Source: Hoylesella timonensis 4401737 = DSM 22865 = JCM 15640
Lineage (GTDB): Bacteria; Bacteroidota; Bacteroidia; Bacteroidales; Bacteroidaceae
Direction of reading: 5' to 3'
Assembly: GCF_000455445.1 (NCBI RefSeq)
Contig: NZ_HG417097.1
Coordinates: 145,035 to 185,811, forward strand
DNA length: 40,777 nucleotides
Shown here: positions 26,302-34,125 of the stretch, in pieces
Numbering within the stretch: position 1 is the stretch's first letter
Layout of the letters: every line of letters starts with the position of its first letter
The notes under the pieces: generated by a model
What the model saw: the letters and a program-made list of their open reading frames with translations, nothing else
Database searches by the model: none
Told to the model about the DNA's origin: nothing
Position numbers and translations under genes: made by a program

Positions 26302-26553
26302 TCAAAATTCACGACAATCATCCTGCAAATCAAATCTATAGGGAGTTTGACACTCACCAGAAGAAGGCTCCACATACACTCCATTCACCTTCAAAGGCTC
26401 AGAGTGCACGGCATCAGCTATCATGGCAGCCGATCCGCCCAAGATTCCAGCTGCGAACTTGAGTGCCAGCAACACCGCATTGATGATGCTGCCAGCAATG
26501 GTGACACGGTAAATGGACTGTTCTCGCTGACGGTCGGATTCGGATTTTTCCAT
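26302..26553 (-). pseudogene. Truncated cation diffusion facilitator (CDF) transporter, 5' end
   Basis: From ATG 26553 the frame reads MEKSESDRQREQSIYRVTIAG and continues SIINAVLLALKFAAGILGGSAAMIADAVHS. This is the cytoplasmic head and first helix of a CDF/FieF-type metal exporter, including the Asp of the metal site segment (A-D-A-V-H-S). The match then stops and the frame runs on through unrelated residues to 26302. Usual length is about 300, so more than two thirds is missing. A shorter, related 5' end lies at 28380-28454 on the same strand, beyond the BspA-like gene. Confidence 0.75.
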
Positions 26554-26583
26554 CAATGTGTTGAGATTAAAGGGTTACAGCTG

Positions 26584-26591
26584 CAAATATA
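26584..26591 (-). promoter_or_regulatory. Residual -7 box of the truncated CDF gene
   Basis: The reverse strand reads TATATTTG 31 bases before the remnant's ATG. No -33 element is evident. The second remnant has a comparable box (28484-28491) at a similar distance. Confidence 0.4.
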
Positions 26592-26725
26592 GTGATTTTT
26601 AACTACACGCTTTGTACAACTTTAGAATATCTGCAAAATAACATGACGCTCAATCCCATTTTCTGATGTATGTGGCGGCTCACTCGCCTGAAACGATTGA
26701 TTATTCAAAAATTTCAGGGTAAACC

Positions 26726-26756
26726 GTTGTTTTCCTGGTTTTTATATTTAATTTTG
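26726..26756 (+). promoter_or_regulatory. Promoter of the BspA-like gene
   Basis: GTTG (26726-26729), a 19-base spacer and TAATTTTG (26749-26756) match the consensus except for one -33 base. The implied leader of about 196 bases is long and contains an in-frame ATG (26841) that I do not take as the start. Confidence 0.5.
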
Positions 26757-26957
26757 TGTTCGTATTCACCTGCTGCGACACGCAACCGATATGGCTAAGG
26801 TGAGATTTTCGATGCAGAAACATCACCTGTTCACGAAAAGATGAATGTGTACTGCAATCCGCAATTGATAGTTATTCTCGGTCACGAGTTTGCCCAAGCC
26901 CCCTTTGGGAAACAAGACGGACGGATGACCTCCTTTTATTCATTCAAAACCATCATC

Positions 26958-28268
26958 ATGAGAAGTTATCTGCTTTCACTCCTCGTCGCCCTTTTGGCGG
27001 TCACGGGTAGCCTGCCAGTGGCAGCACAAGAGGCCTATGCCGTATTAACACCCGACTCCACGCTCACTTTCTATTATGACAATCAGCGCACCACCCATCA
27101 GAATTATGAACGCATCTACGACATGCCCAAACCTGGAGAACCTCCCGCTTGGGCAGGTAATTATAATGAACTCCAGACAAAAATCAAGCACGCCGTGTTC
27201 GACACCTCCTTTTCCAGGTTCCGCCCAACCAGCACCCGCTCCTGGTTCTCATATTGCATCAGTTTGCAGGACATCAAAGGCATACGAAACCTTAACACCG
27301 AAAACGTCACCAACATGGGCGACATGTTCTATAGCTGCTGGGCATTGATATTGATTGACGTGAGCAACTTCAATACCCAAAAAGTCACTGACATGAGCTA
27401 CATGTTCTCAGGCTGCGAGGCATTGACATCGCTCAATGTGAGCAACTTCAATACCCAAAACGTCACCAATATATTAGGCATGTTTTCTAGCTGCGAGACA
27501 TTGACATCGCTTGATTTGAGCAAATTTAACACCCAAAATGTGACCGAAATGAGCATTATGTTCTATGGTTGCAAAGCATTGACATCGCTCGATTTGAGCA
27601 ACTTCAACACCCAAAACGTCAACAACATGGCGTGGATGTTCTCAGGCTGCGAAGCATTGACATCGCTCGATGTGAGCAAATTCAACACCAAAAAAGTCAT
27701 CAACATGAGTAAAATGTTCAATGGTTGTAAGGCCTTGACATCGCTTAATCTCAGCAACTTTAATACTCAAAACGTCATCTACATGAACGGCATGTTCGAG
27801 GGCTGTGAGGCATTGACATCCCTCGACCTGAGCAAATTCAACACCCAAAACGTCACTGACATGACCGCCATGTTCTCTGGCTGCAAGGCATTGACATCGC
27901 TTGATGTGAGCAACTTCAATACCCAAAAGGTCTTCAACATGAGTGGAATGTTCTTTGGCTGCGAGTCCTTAACTTCTATTTTCTGCAACAAAGACTGGAA
28001 TGTTGGTCACAATGTTTCTGGTGGTGATATGTTTTATGGCTGTAGTCATCTGAAAGGTACCAACACTTGGTTCAACGCAAACAAAACAGGTATTGAGATG
28101 GCTAACCCCACCACGGGTTACTTCACAAGCAAGACCACTGGTATTGACCACGTAAAGACTGCCGACCAGGCTGGTGATGGCAAAGCATACGACCTCAGTG
28201 GTCGTCGTGTAAACGAGAGCTACAAAGGCATCGTTATTAAGAACGGAAAGAAATATATTCAGAAATAG
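26958..28268 (+). CDS. BspA-like surface protein with 26-residue LRR (DUF285-type) repeats
   Basis: The 436-residue product starts MRSYLLSLLVALLAVTGSLPVAAQ, a clear signal peptide, which fixes the start at 26958; the frame is open from 26841 but that part lacks sense. After a head of about 110 residues come nine tandem repeats of the type NTQNVTDMSYMFSGCEALTS + LDVSNF, exactly 78 bases each where measured. This is the DUF285/'surface protein 26-residue repeat' class found in BspA-like proteins of oral Bacteroidota, which bind host or bacterial surfaces. The C-terminal tail (KAYDLSGRRVNESYKGIVIK then NGKKYIQK) resembles secretion-linked tails in Prevotella. It is bracketed by two broken CDF 5' ends and closed by a strong terminator. 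Confidence 0.9.
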   Translation: MRSYLLSLLVALLAVTGSLPVAAQEAYAVLTPDSTLTFYYDNQRTTHQNYERIYDMPKPGEPPAWAGNYNELQTKIKHAVFDTSFSRFRPTSTRSWFSYCISLQDIKGIRNLNTENVTNMGDMFYSCWALILIDVSNFNTQKVTDMSYMFSGCEALTSLNVSNFNTQNVTNILGMFSSCETLTSLDLSKFNTQNVTEMSIMFYGCKALTSLDLSNFNTQNVNNMAWMFSGCEALTSLDVSKFNTKKVINMSKMFNGCKALTSLNLSNFNTQNVIYMNGMFEGCEALTSLDLSKFNTQNVTDMTAMFSGCKALTSLDVSNFNTQKVFNMSGMFFGCESLTSIFCNKDWNVGHNVSGGDMFYGCSHLKGTNTWFNANKTGIEMANPTTGYFTSKTTGIDHVKTADQAGDGKAYDLSGRRVNESYKGIVIKNGKKYIQK

Positions 28269-28288
28269 AAGTTCTATCCTAACCTAAC

Positions 28289-28337
28289 AAAACACTCCAC
28301 TCCACCCTCCTATAGGAGAGACGGAGTGGAGTGTTTT
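28289..28337 (+). terminator. Terminator of the BspA-like gene
   Basis: AAAACACTCCACTCC pairs perfectly with GGAGTGGAGTGTTTT around a 19-base loop that itself contains CTCCTATAGGAG. It lies 20 bases after the stop and works in either direction. Confidence 0.85.
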
Positions 28338-28379
28338 CGAATGGTTACAAACAACGACTAGAGATAAATTTTGATAACA

Positions 28380-28454
28380 TTAGATGCTGCCTGCAATAGT
28401 GACACGGTAAATGCGCTGTTCACGTGTTGATTTTTTGCTAAAAAGAGTATTCAT
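28380..28454 (-). pseudogene. Second CDF transporter remnant (24 codons)
   Basis: From ATG 28454 the reverse strand gives MNTLFSKKSTREQRIYRVTI followed by AGSI and a TAA. The segment REQ-x-IYRVTIAGSI is the same as in the longer remnant at 26302-26553 (REQSIYRVTIAGSI). The DNA match is closest over the last 33 bases. A -7-like box lies 30 bases upstream. Confidence 0.65.
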
Positions 28455-28483
28455 CAATGTTGGGGTATTCAATGTTGTGGTCA

Positions 28484-28491
28484 CAAATGTA
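28484..28491 (-). promoter_or_regulatory. Residual -7 box of the second CDF remnant
   Basis: The reverse strand reads TACATTTG, placed about 30 bases before the remnant's ATG, as at the first remnant. No -33 element was found. Nothing else is visible in 28500-28656. Confidence 0.35.
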
Positions 28492-28656
28492 GTAATTATT
28501 GTTGAGACAGAACATCGCTAACTCGAAATTTTAGGTAAATTCGCCGCGCAAAAAAAGGGCACGGTGCCATTATTGAAGAGCGATATGGATGCCATAAAAA
28601 ACACCTATATCATGGCGTATGTAAAATGAGTGAAATGCTGTTTTAGAGAAAAATAG

Positions 28657-29087
28657 ATGCTGAATTTTCTTTACAAAGTGCCTCTCAAAACTCGCATAAA
28701 AACAACCAACGGCAAAGTGGGTCGCAAATACGCGAGTAATGAGAAAGTTTTGTAATTCGTTGTTATTGTGAACGTTACGCCAATGACAACTCTTTTCTTT
28801 CCTTTTTTCATCAGTTTTTGTCGGCTGAAGCATTGAGATAGTCCCACTATTTGCATGCTTTAATGCCGTTGTTACATGTGAATAACACCTCTAATATATG
28901 TTTCCAAGACCGTTAAGTCAATGTTTTTACTTGAAAAGACGTTTATTTTGCCAAAATCAACAGATTTTTGTAGAGCGTTTGCCTATTGATTTTTTCTATT
29001 TTGAAGATTTTAGATGGTCGATTTTTGGTAAAATAATAGGACAAAAGCAACGGCTACCTTGAGCAAAAAGAATAAGGATGAAAAAAC
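28657..29087 (-). repeat. Dispersed non-coding repeat, copy C (inverted)
   Basis: This is the third copy, on the reverse strand. Its core runs from 29046 (TTTGTCCTATTATTTTACC on the reverse strand) to 28657 (AAAATTCAGCAT), 390 bases, against 392 in copies A and B. The less conserved head reaches about 29087. The reading tail CPIILPKIDHLKSSK can be read from all three copies but reflects DNA conservation. The stem near GTTATGA is not kept in this copy. The head abuts the 66-bp tandem array. Confidence 0.8.
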
Positions 29088-29091
29088 GCTC

Positions 29092-29371
29092 AATCGAAAT
29101 TTTGAATAAATTTCTCACGCTCGCAAATGAAAGAATAAATACACATTTAACTCGATCAATCGAAATTTTAGATAAATTTCCCACGCTCGCAAATGAAAGA
29201 ATAAATACACATTTAACTCGTTCAATCGAAATTTTAGATAAATTTCTCACGCTCGCAAATAATAGAATAAATTCTTATTTGGCTCGCTAAATCGAAATTT
29301 TAGATAAATTTCTCACGCTCGCAAATGAAAGAATAAATTCTCATTTGGCTCGCTAAATCGAAATTTTGCAC
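29092..29371 (+). repeat. 66-bp tandem repeat array, four units plus a partial fifth
   Basis: Units begin with AATCGAAATTTT at 29092, 29158, 29224, 29290 and 29356, exactly 66 bases apart. The sequence TTTCTCACGCTCGCAAAT is shared by most units (one has CCCACG). Because 66 is a multiple of three, both strands stay open with a 22-residue period over several units, for example 29078-29290. The last, partial unit leads into the ychF -7 box. Confidence 0.92.
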
Positions 29372-29379
29372 TATCTTTG
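29372..29379 (+). promoter_or_regulatory. -7 box for ychF
   Basis: TATCTTTG matches the consensus. The -33 position at 19 bases is not TTTG; a TTTG lies 24 bases upstream. The leader to ychF would be about 95 bases. Confidence 0.5.
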
Positions 29380-29475
29380 CAGAAGATAGACTTCGCCTCA
29401 ACATAGAAAGTAAACTTTCTCTGTCTTCGGCTCGTGCTATCATTGTACTGTATACAATTATATTGAAATAACGAC

Positions 29476-30579
29476 ATGTCATTAAAATGTGGTATTGTAG
29501 GGTTGCCAAACGTGGGCAAGTCTACCCTATTCAACTGCTTGTCGAGTGCCAAGGCACAGGCAGCAAATTTTCCTTTTTGTACGATTGAGCCCAACGTGGG
29601 CGTGATAACGGTACCCGATGAACGGCTCACCAAACTGGCAGAGATTGTGCATCCGGGGCGCATTGTGCCTGCCACATGCGAGATAGTAGACATTGCAGGA
29701 TTGGTAAAGGGAGCGTCCAAAGGCGAAGGCTTGGGCAATAAATTCTTGGGAAACATACGCGAATGTGATGCACTGATACACGTTATCCGCTGTTTCGACG
29801 ATGACAACGTGGTACGAGAAGGCGGTATGGCGGTGAATCCCGTCAGCGACAAAGAGGTGATTGACACCGAATTGCAACTCAAAGACTTGGAAACCATTGA
29901 GGCGCAACTATCCAAACAGCAAAAAATAGCTGCTTCGGGCAACAAGGAAGCCAAGACGCTTGTTACCGTATTAGAAGCCTACAAGGAGGTGTTGGAGCAA
30001 GGAAAGAACGCACGGACGGTGTCGTTCGACACCAAAGAGGAAGAGGAGGCTGCGCACAACCTGTTTCTGCTGACCACCAAACCCGTACTGTATGTGTGCA
30101 ATGTGGACGAGGCAAGTGCCAAAGAGGGCAACGCTTATAGTGCCCAAATAGAGAAAATAGCCCAAGAAGAGGGCGCCGAAGCCATGGTGATTGCCGCCAA
30201 GACAGAAGAGGATATTGCATCTTTGGAGACCTACGAGGACAAGCAAATGTTTTTAGAAGAGTTGGGATTGACCGAAAGTGGCGTGAACCGCCTCATCAAA
30301 AAGGCTTATTCGCTGCTCAATCTACAAACCTTCATCACGGCTGGCGAAATGGAAGTAAAGGCTTGGACGTACCACAAAGGTTGGAAAGCGCCACAATGTG
30401 CCGGCGTCATCCATACCGATTTCGAGAAAGGTTTTATCCGGGCAGAGGTCATCAAATACGATGATTACATCAAATATGGCAGCGAAAGTGCCGTCCGTGA
30501 GGCTGGAAAATTAGGTATCGAGGGCAAAGAATATGTGGTGCAAGACGGTGACATCATGCACTTTAGATTTAATGTTTAA
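29476..30579 (+). CDS. ychF: Ribosome-associated ATPase YchF (Obg family)
   Basis: The 367-residue protein shows the YchF pattern: Walker A GLPNVGKSTLFN, switch region AANFPFCTIEPNVG, VDIAGLVKGASKGEGLGNKFL, and VCNVDE in place of the GTP-specific NKxD, which fits its preference for ATP. The C-terminal TGS domain starts near residue 280 (LLNLQTFITAGEMEVKAWT) and ends in YVVQDGDIMHFRFNV. YchF/OLA1 proteins bind the ribosome and are linked with stress responses. A 45-base near-perfect hairpin lies between it and lgt. Confidence 0.96.
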   Translation: MSLKCGIVGLPNVGKSTLFNCLSSAKAQAANFPFCTIEPNVGVITVPDERLTKLAEIVHPGRIVPATCEIVDIAGLVKGASKGEGLGNKFLGNIRECDALIHVIRCFDDDNVVREGGMAVNPVSDKEVIDTELQLKDLETIEAQLSKQQKIAASGNKEAKTLVTVLEAYKEVLEQGKNARTVSFDTKEEEEAAHNLFLLTTKPVLYVCNVDEASAKEGNAYSAQIEKIAQEEGAEAMVIAAKTEEDIASLETYEDKQMFLEELGLTESGVNRLIKKAYSLLNLQTFITAGEMEVKAWTYHKGWKAPQCAGVIHTDFEKGFIRAEVIKYDDYIKYGSESAVREAGKLGIEGKEYVVQDGDIMHFRFNV

Positions 30580-30588
30580 TGAACAACT

Positions 30589-30634
30589 ATTAGGCTAATT
30601 GGGCTAATTAGCCTAATTAGCCCAATAGCCTAAT
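30589..30634 (+). repeat. Long hairpin between ychF and lgt
   Basis: ATTAGGCTAATTGGGCTAAT + TA and TAATTAGCCCAATAGCCTAA + T form a stem of 21 pairs with one bulged A and a GCC loop. There is no T run, so it may be an intergenic repeat or a stability element more than a terminator. lgt starts 12 bases later. Confidence 0.75.
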
Positions 30635-30645
30635 AACAAAACAAT

Positions 30646-31494
30646 ATGATAGACCACCTACTTTACATCCTGTGGAATCCTGATTTAGAGATATTCCGCA
30701 TCGGCAATTTTGCCATTCGTTGGTATTCAACCTGCTGGTTGATAGGACTTGCCTTGGCATACTTCATCGTGAAATGGCTCTATAAAGACCAAAAGGTGAA
30801 GGATGCGTATTTCGATCCGCTGTTTATGTATTGCTTTTTAGGCATTTTAATCGGTGCCCGATTGGGACACTGCTTGTTCTATCAGCCCGAATACTTTTTG
30901 TCTTCGTGGACGCATGTCGTCGAAATGTTTCTGCCTATTCACCAAATGGCAGACGGTTCATGGAAGTTTACAGGGTACGAGGGATTGGCTTCGCACGGTG
31001 GTACGATAGGACTCATGGTGGCACTCTATCTGTACTATCGCAAAACAGGCATGAACTTGTGGCATGTACTCGACGACATTGCCATCGCCACTCCTATCAC
31101 TGCGTGCTTTATCCGTTTGGGCAACCTCATGAACAGCGAGATTATCGGCACACCAACCAATGTGCCTTGGGCTTTTATCTTTGAGCGGGTAGACATGACG
31201 CCACGCCACCCAGGACAGTTGTACGAGGCGATTGCCTACTTTTTCTTCTTCTTCGTCATGCTGCATTTCTACAAGCGAACCTCCAAAGAGGTGGGTACTG
31301 GCTTCTATTTCGGCTTGTGTCTGACCCTCATTTTCACGTTCCGATTCTTCATAGAATACACCAAGGATATACAAGTAGACTTCGAATCGGGCATGATTTT
31401 CAACATGGGACAACTGCTGAGCATTCCTTTCATCATCCTTGGTATTACCTGCATGAGGGGTGGAAAATGGATGAAAAAGTTGGGTGCGAAATAA
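30646..31494 (+). CDS. lgt: Prolipoprotein diacylglyceryl transferase
   Basis: The 282-residue integral membrane protein attaches diacylglycerol to the lipobox Cys of prolipoproteins. The family motifs are present: [33 protein letters not shown], the essential-His segment [10 protein letters not shown], the signature [12 protein letters not shown] (RxGNxxNxEIxG), and RHPGQLYEA. About seven hydrophobic segments are seen. It follows ychF on the same strand with only the hairpin between, so the two may form an operon. The essential residues I can recognise are intact. Confidence 0.95.
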   Translation: MIDHLLYILWNPDLEIFRIGNFAIRWYSTCWLIGLALAYFIVKWLYKDQKVKDAYFDPLFMYCFLGILIGARLGHCLFYQPEYFLSSWTHVVEMFLPIHQMADGSWKFTGYEGLASHGGTIGLMVALYLYYRKTGMNLWHVLDDIAIATPITACFIRLGNLMNSEIIGTPTNVPWAFIFERVDMTPRHPGQLYEAIAYFFFFFVMLHFYKRTSKEVGTGFYFGLCLTLIFTFRFFIEYTKDIQVDFESGMIFNMGQLLSIPFIILGITCMRGGKWMKKLGAK

Positions 31495-31525
31495 TATTTT
31501 CGTCCCTACGCTAAGACTTACCGAG

Positions 31526-31561
31526 GCACCCACCCTACTTTGAAAGAAGGAAGGTGGGTGC
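31526..31561 (+). terminator. Hairpin after lgt
   Basis: GCACCCACC pairs with GGTGGGTGC around an 18-base loop, 32 bases after the lgt stop. It lacks a T run, so termination is uncertain. Confidence 0.5.
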
Positions 31562-31597
31562 TGATGAACATAATAATGATTAACAAACCTTTTATTC

Positions 31598-33985
31598 ATG
31601 ACTAACAAAACCTTTATATTATTGGCTTTTTTAGCCTTGAGTGGTGCTTGCATGGCACAAAACAGAGTGGAAAAAGAACTTTCCTCATGGCAATTCTCTC
31701 GCAATGGCGATGCGTGGCAACCGGTGACAGTGCCACACGATTGGGCAATCAAAGGACCATTTGACAAGCAGTGGGATCGCCAATTCTTAGTTATCACGCA
31801 AGACGGACAACGCACTCCTATATGGCATACAGGACGTTCGGGCGGACTGCCTTGGTTGGGACGTGGCGAATATCGCACCACCATCAATGTGCGCGACCTC
31901 GATGCACGCACCGAACTTTATTTCGATGGAGCCATGAGCGAACCTGTTGTCTATATCAATGGCACGGAAGCGGGTCGGTGGGCGTATGGATACAACGCTT
32001 TTCGCATCGATATCACGCCCTACTTAAAACAGGGGGACAATGAGATATTGGTTAAACTGAACAACTTGGAGGAGAGCAGCAGGTGGTATCCGGGTGCTGG
32101 ACTATATCGCCCAGTCACGCTGATTACGACCAACAAAACCTATATAGACCCTTGGCAAACGTATTTCCGCACCCTCTCCGTTTCGCAACAAGGAGCGGAA
32201 ATTGCCGTGAATGCACAAACCAAAGGACTCAGAGAGAACGACAAGCTCAAGACGCACATTATCCTAAAAGACAAAAACGGTAGGACAGTGGCACAGAACA
32301 CGGTGGAAAACGATACGAAAGGGGATGTAGCAACGACGTTCAACATCAAGAATCCACAACTTTGGAGTCCCGAACATCCTTATCTCTACACGTTACAAAT
32401 CTGCGTGAAACGAGGCAGCAAAACTTTGGATGCCACCTCACAACAGGTGGGAATCCGCACCATAGCCATTACGAAAGAGCACGGTTTTCAGCTCAATGGC
32501 ATCACACGAAAGTTCAAGGGCGTATGTCTACACCACGATTTAGGACCTCTTGGTGCGGCTGCCAACAAGGCTGCCATGATTCGACAGATACGTATCATGA
32601 AAGATATGGGCGTAGATGCCATCCGTACTGCGCACAACATGCCTTCGCAAATGCAAATGCAGGTGTGCGACTCCATGGGGATGATGGTCATGGCAGAGAG
32701 CTTTGACGCATGGAAAGAACCAAAGGTAAAGAACGGTTACAACCGGTTTTACGATGAATGGTGGCGCAAAGACCTTACAAATCTGATTTTAGGGCATCGC
32801 AATCACCCATCTATCGTGATGTGGAGCATTGGCAATGAGATACCCGAACAAGCCAACCAGCAGGGTACAGAGCGCGCCAGAGCCATGGTGAAATTTTGCC
32901 ATAGCCTCGATTCTACACGCACCGTCACTTGCGGTGTGGACAATCCAGAGGGCAGCGTCAATTGCGGTTTCTATGCTGCCACAGACGTACCAGGCTTTAA
33001 TTATCGTGTGTTCCTTTACGAAAAACTCATCGACAAGCTGCCACAAGGGTTCTTGCTGGGCTCGGAAACATCTTCAGCAGTGAGTTCAAGAGGGGTCTAT
33101 AAATTCCCTGTAGAAGAGAAGAATATGGCTACCTACGATGACGGACAATGCTCATCGTACGACGTGGAGAAGGTGAGCTGGGGCAGTTACCCCGATGAAG
33201 ACTTTGCCAAACAAGACGATTTGCCCTACTCTATCGGTCAATTCGTGTGGACAGGCATCGATTACATCGGCGAACCCACTCCTTATTACAGCTATTGGCC
33301 CTCACGAAGTAGCTACTTTGCACCCGTCGACTTGGCAGGCTTGCCGAAAGATCGCTATTATCTATATCGCTCGGTGTGGAACACTTCCTCTCCCACCCTG
33401 CACCTTTTGCCACATTGGACATGGCATGGACGTGAGGGAAAAGTAACACCCGTGTACTGTTATACGAGTTATCCCGAGGCCGAACTCTTTGTCAATGGCA
33501 AGAGTCAAGGACGCATCAAGAAGAACAAGGCATCCAAATTAGACCGCTACCGCTTGCGCTGGAACAACGTAGTGTATGAGCCGGGCGAACTGAAGGTAGT
33601 GGCTTACGACGAAAAGGGCAAGGTAGTGGCTCAACAAACCATTCACACCGCCGGTGCGCCTCATGCACTCAAGATTGAAGTAGACAAGCAACAGCTCGCA
33701 AACGACGGCAAGGACTTGCTGTATTACACCATTAGTATGGTAGACAAAGACGGCAACCTCTGTCCCGATGCCAACGACCTATTGCTCTTTGAAGTGTCTG
33801 GTGCTGCCCGTTTCAAGGCTGTCTGCAATGGCGACGCCACGTCATTAGAGCCTTTCCACTTGCCCAATATGCACCTTTTCCACGGCAAATTGGTGGTAAC
33901 TGTGCAAAGCAACGGAATGAAAGGGCAAGTGCATTTAACCGTCAAAGCCCCTAAATTTGGATTCGGCGCACATCACACACTGTAA
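31598..33985 (+). CDS. Exported GH2 beta-galactosidase
   Basis: The 795-residue protein has a signal peptide (MTNKTFILLAFLALSGACMAQ), then the GH2 sugar-binding domain (VPHDWAIKGPF; WYPGAGLYRPV), an immunoglobulin-like domain, and the TIM-barrel catalytic domain. The barrel has KGVCLHHDLGPLG, AIRTAHNMPS, the acid/base Glu in IVMWSIGNEIPEQ (about residue 415) and the likely nucleophile Glu in LLGSETSSAVSSRG (about 490). C-terminal beta domains follow (from about 640). This layout is typical of Bacteroidota beta-galactosidases that work on host or plant glycans; substrate is inferred. The Cys in SGACMAQ could make it a lipoprotein, but the lipobox is not ideal. It converges on the second GH29 gene. 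Confidence 0.9.
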   Translation: MTNKTFILLAFLALSGACMAQNRVEKELSSWQFSRNGDAWQPVTVPHDWAIKGPFDKQWDRQFLVITQDGQRTPIWHTGRSGGLPWLGRGEYRTTINVRDLDARTELYFDGAMSEPVVYINGTEAGRWAYGYNAFRIDITPYLKQGDNEILVKLNNLEESSRWYPGAGLYRPVTLITTNKTYIDPWQTYFRTLSVSQQGAEIAVNAQTKGLRENDKLKTHIILKDKNGRTVAQNTVENDTKGDVATTFNIKNPQLWSPEHPYLYTLQICVKRGSKTLDATSQQVGIRTIAITKEHGFQLNGITRKFKGVCLHHDLGPLGAAANKAAMIRQIRIMKDMGVDAIRTAHNMPSQMQMQVCDSMGMMVMAESFDAWKEPKVKNGYNRFYDEWWRKDLTNLILGHRNHPSIVMWSIGNEIPEQANQQGTERARAMVKFCHSLDSTRTVTCGVDNPEGSVNCGFYAATDVPGFNYRVFLYEKLIDKLPQGFLLGSETSSAVSSRGVYKFPVEEKNMATYDDGQCSSYDVEKVSWGSYPDEDFAKQDDLPYSIGQFVWTGIDYIGEPTPYYSYWPSRSSYFAPVDLAGLPKDRYYLYRSVWNTSSPTLHLLPHWTWHGREGKVTPVYCYTSYPEAELFVNGKSQGRIKKNKASKLDRYRLRWNNVVYEPGELKVVAYDEKGKVVAQQTIHTAGAPHALKIEVDKQQLANDGKDLLYYTISMVDKDGNLCPDANDLLLFEVSGAARFKAVCNGDATSLEPFHLPNMHLFHGKLVVTVQSNGMKGQVHLTVKAPKFGFGAHHTL

Positions 33986-34047
33986 TTGGAAGAAAGAGAT
34001 TGTTAAGGAAGGGGGGTCCTATCTCACCCCTCTTTCCCCTATATCTA

Positions 34048-34084
34048 AAATGACGCAGTGCGTTTGAGGTGCACTGCGTCATTT
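34048..34084. terminator. Bidirectional terminator between GH2 and GH29
   Basis: AAATGACGCAGTGC pairs perfectly with GCACTGCGTCATTT around a nine-base loop. It lies between the two convergent genes, with A/T-rich flanks on both sides. Confidence 0.85.
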
Positions 34085-34125
34085 ATTCTGATGCATAAAA
34101 AGGTAACGGATCAACCTCAACTCTT

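Noticed and set aside
26841..26957. Earlier start for the BspA-like protein
   Set aside because: The added 39 residues do not form a signal and would bury the clear signal peptide starting at 26958.
29078..29290. 70-residue repeat protein on the forward strand
   Set aside because: The frame exists because the 66-bp unit is divisible by three; it has no promoter of its own, and both strands are open equally.
29092..29371. CRISPR array
   Set aside because: The 66-bp units are contiguous with no spacers, and no cas genes are present.
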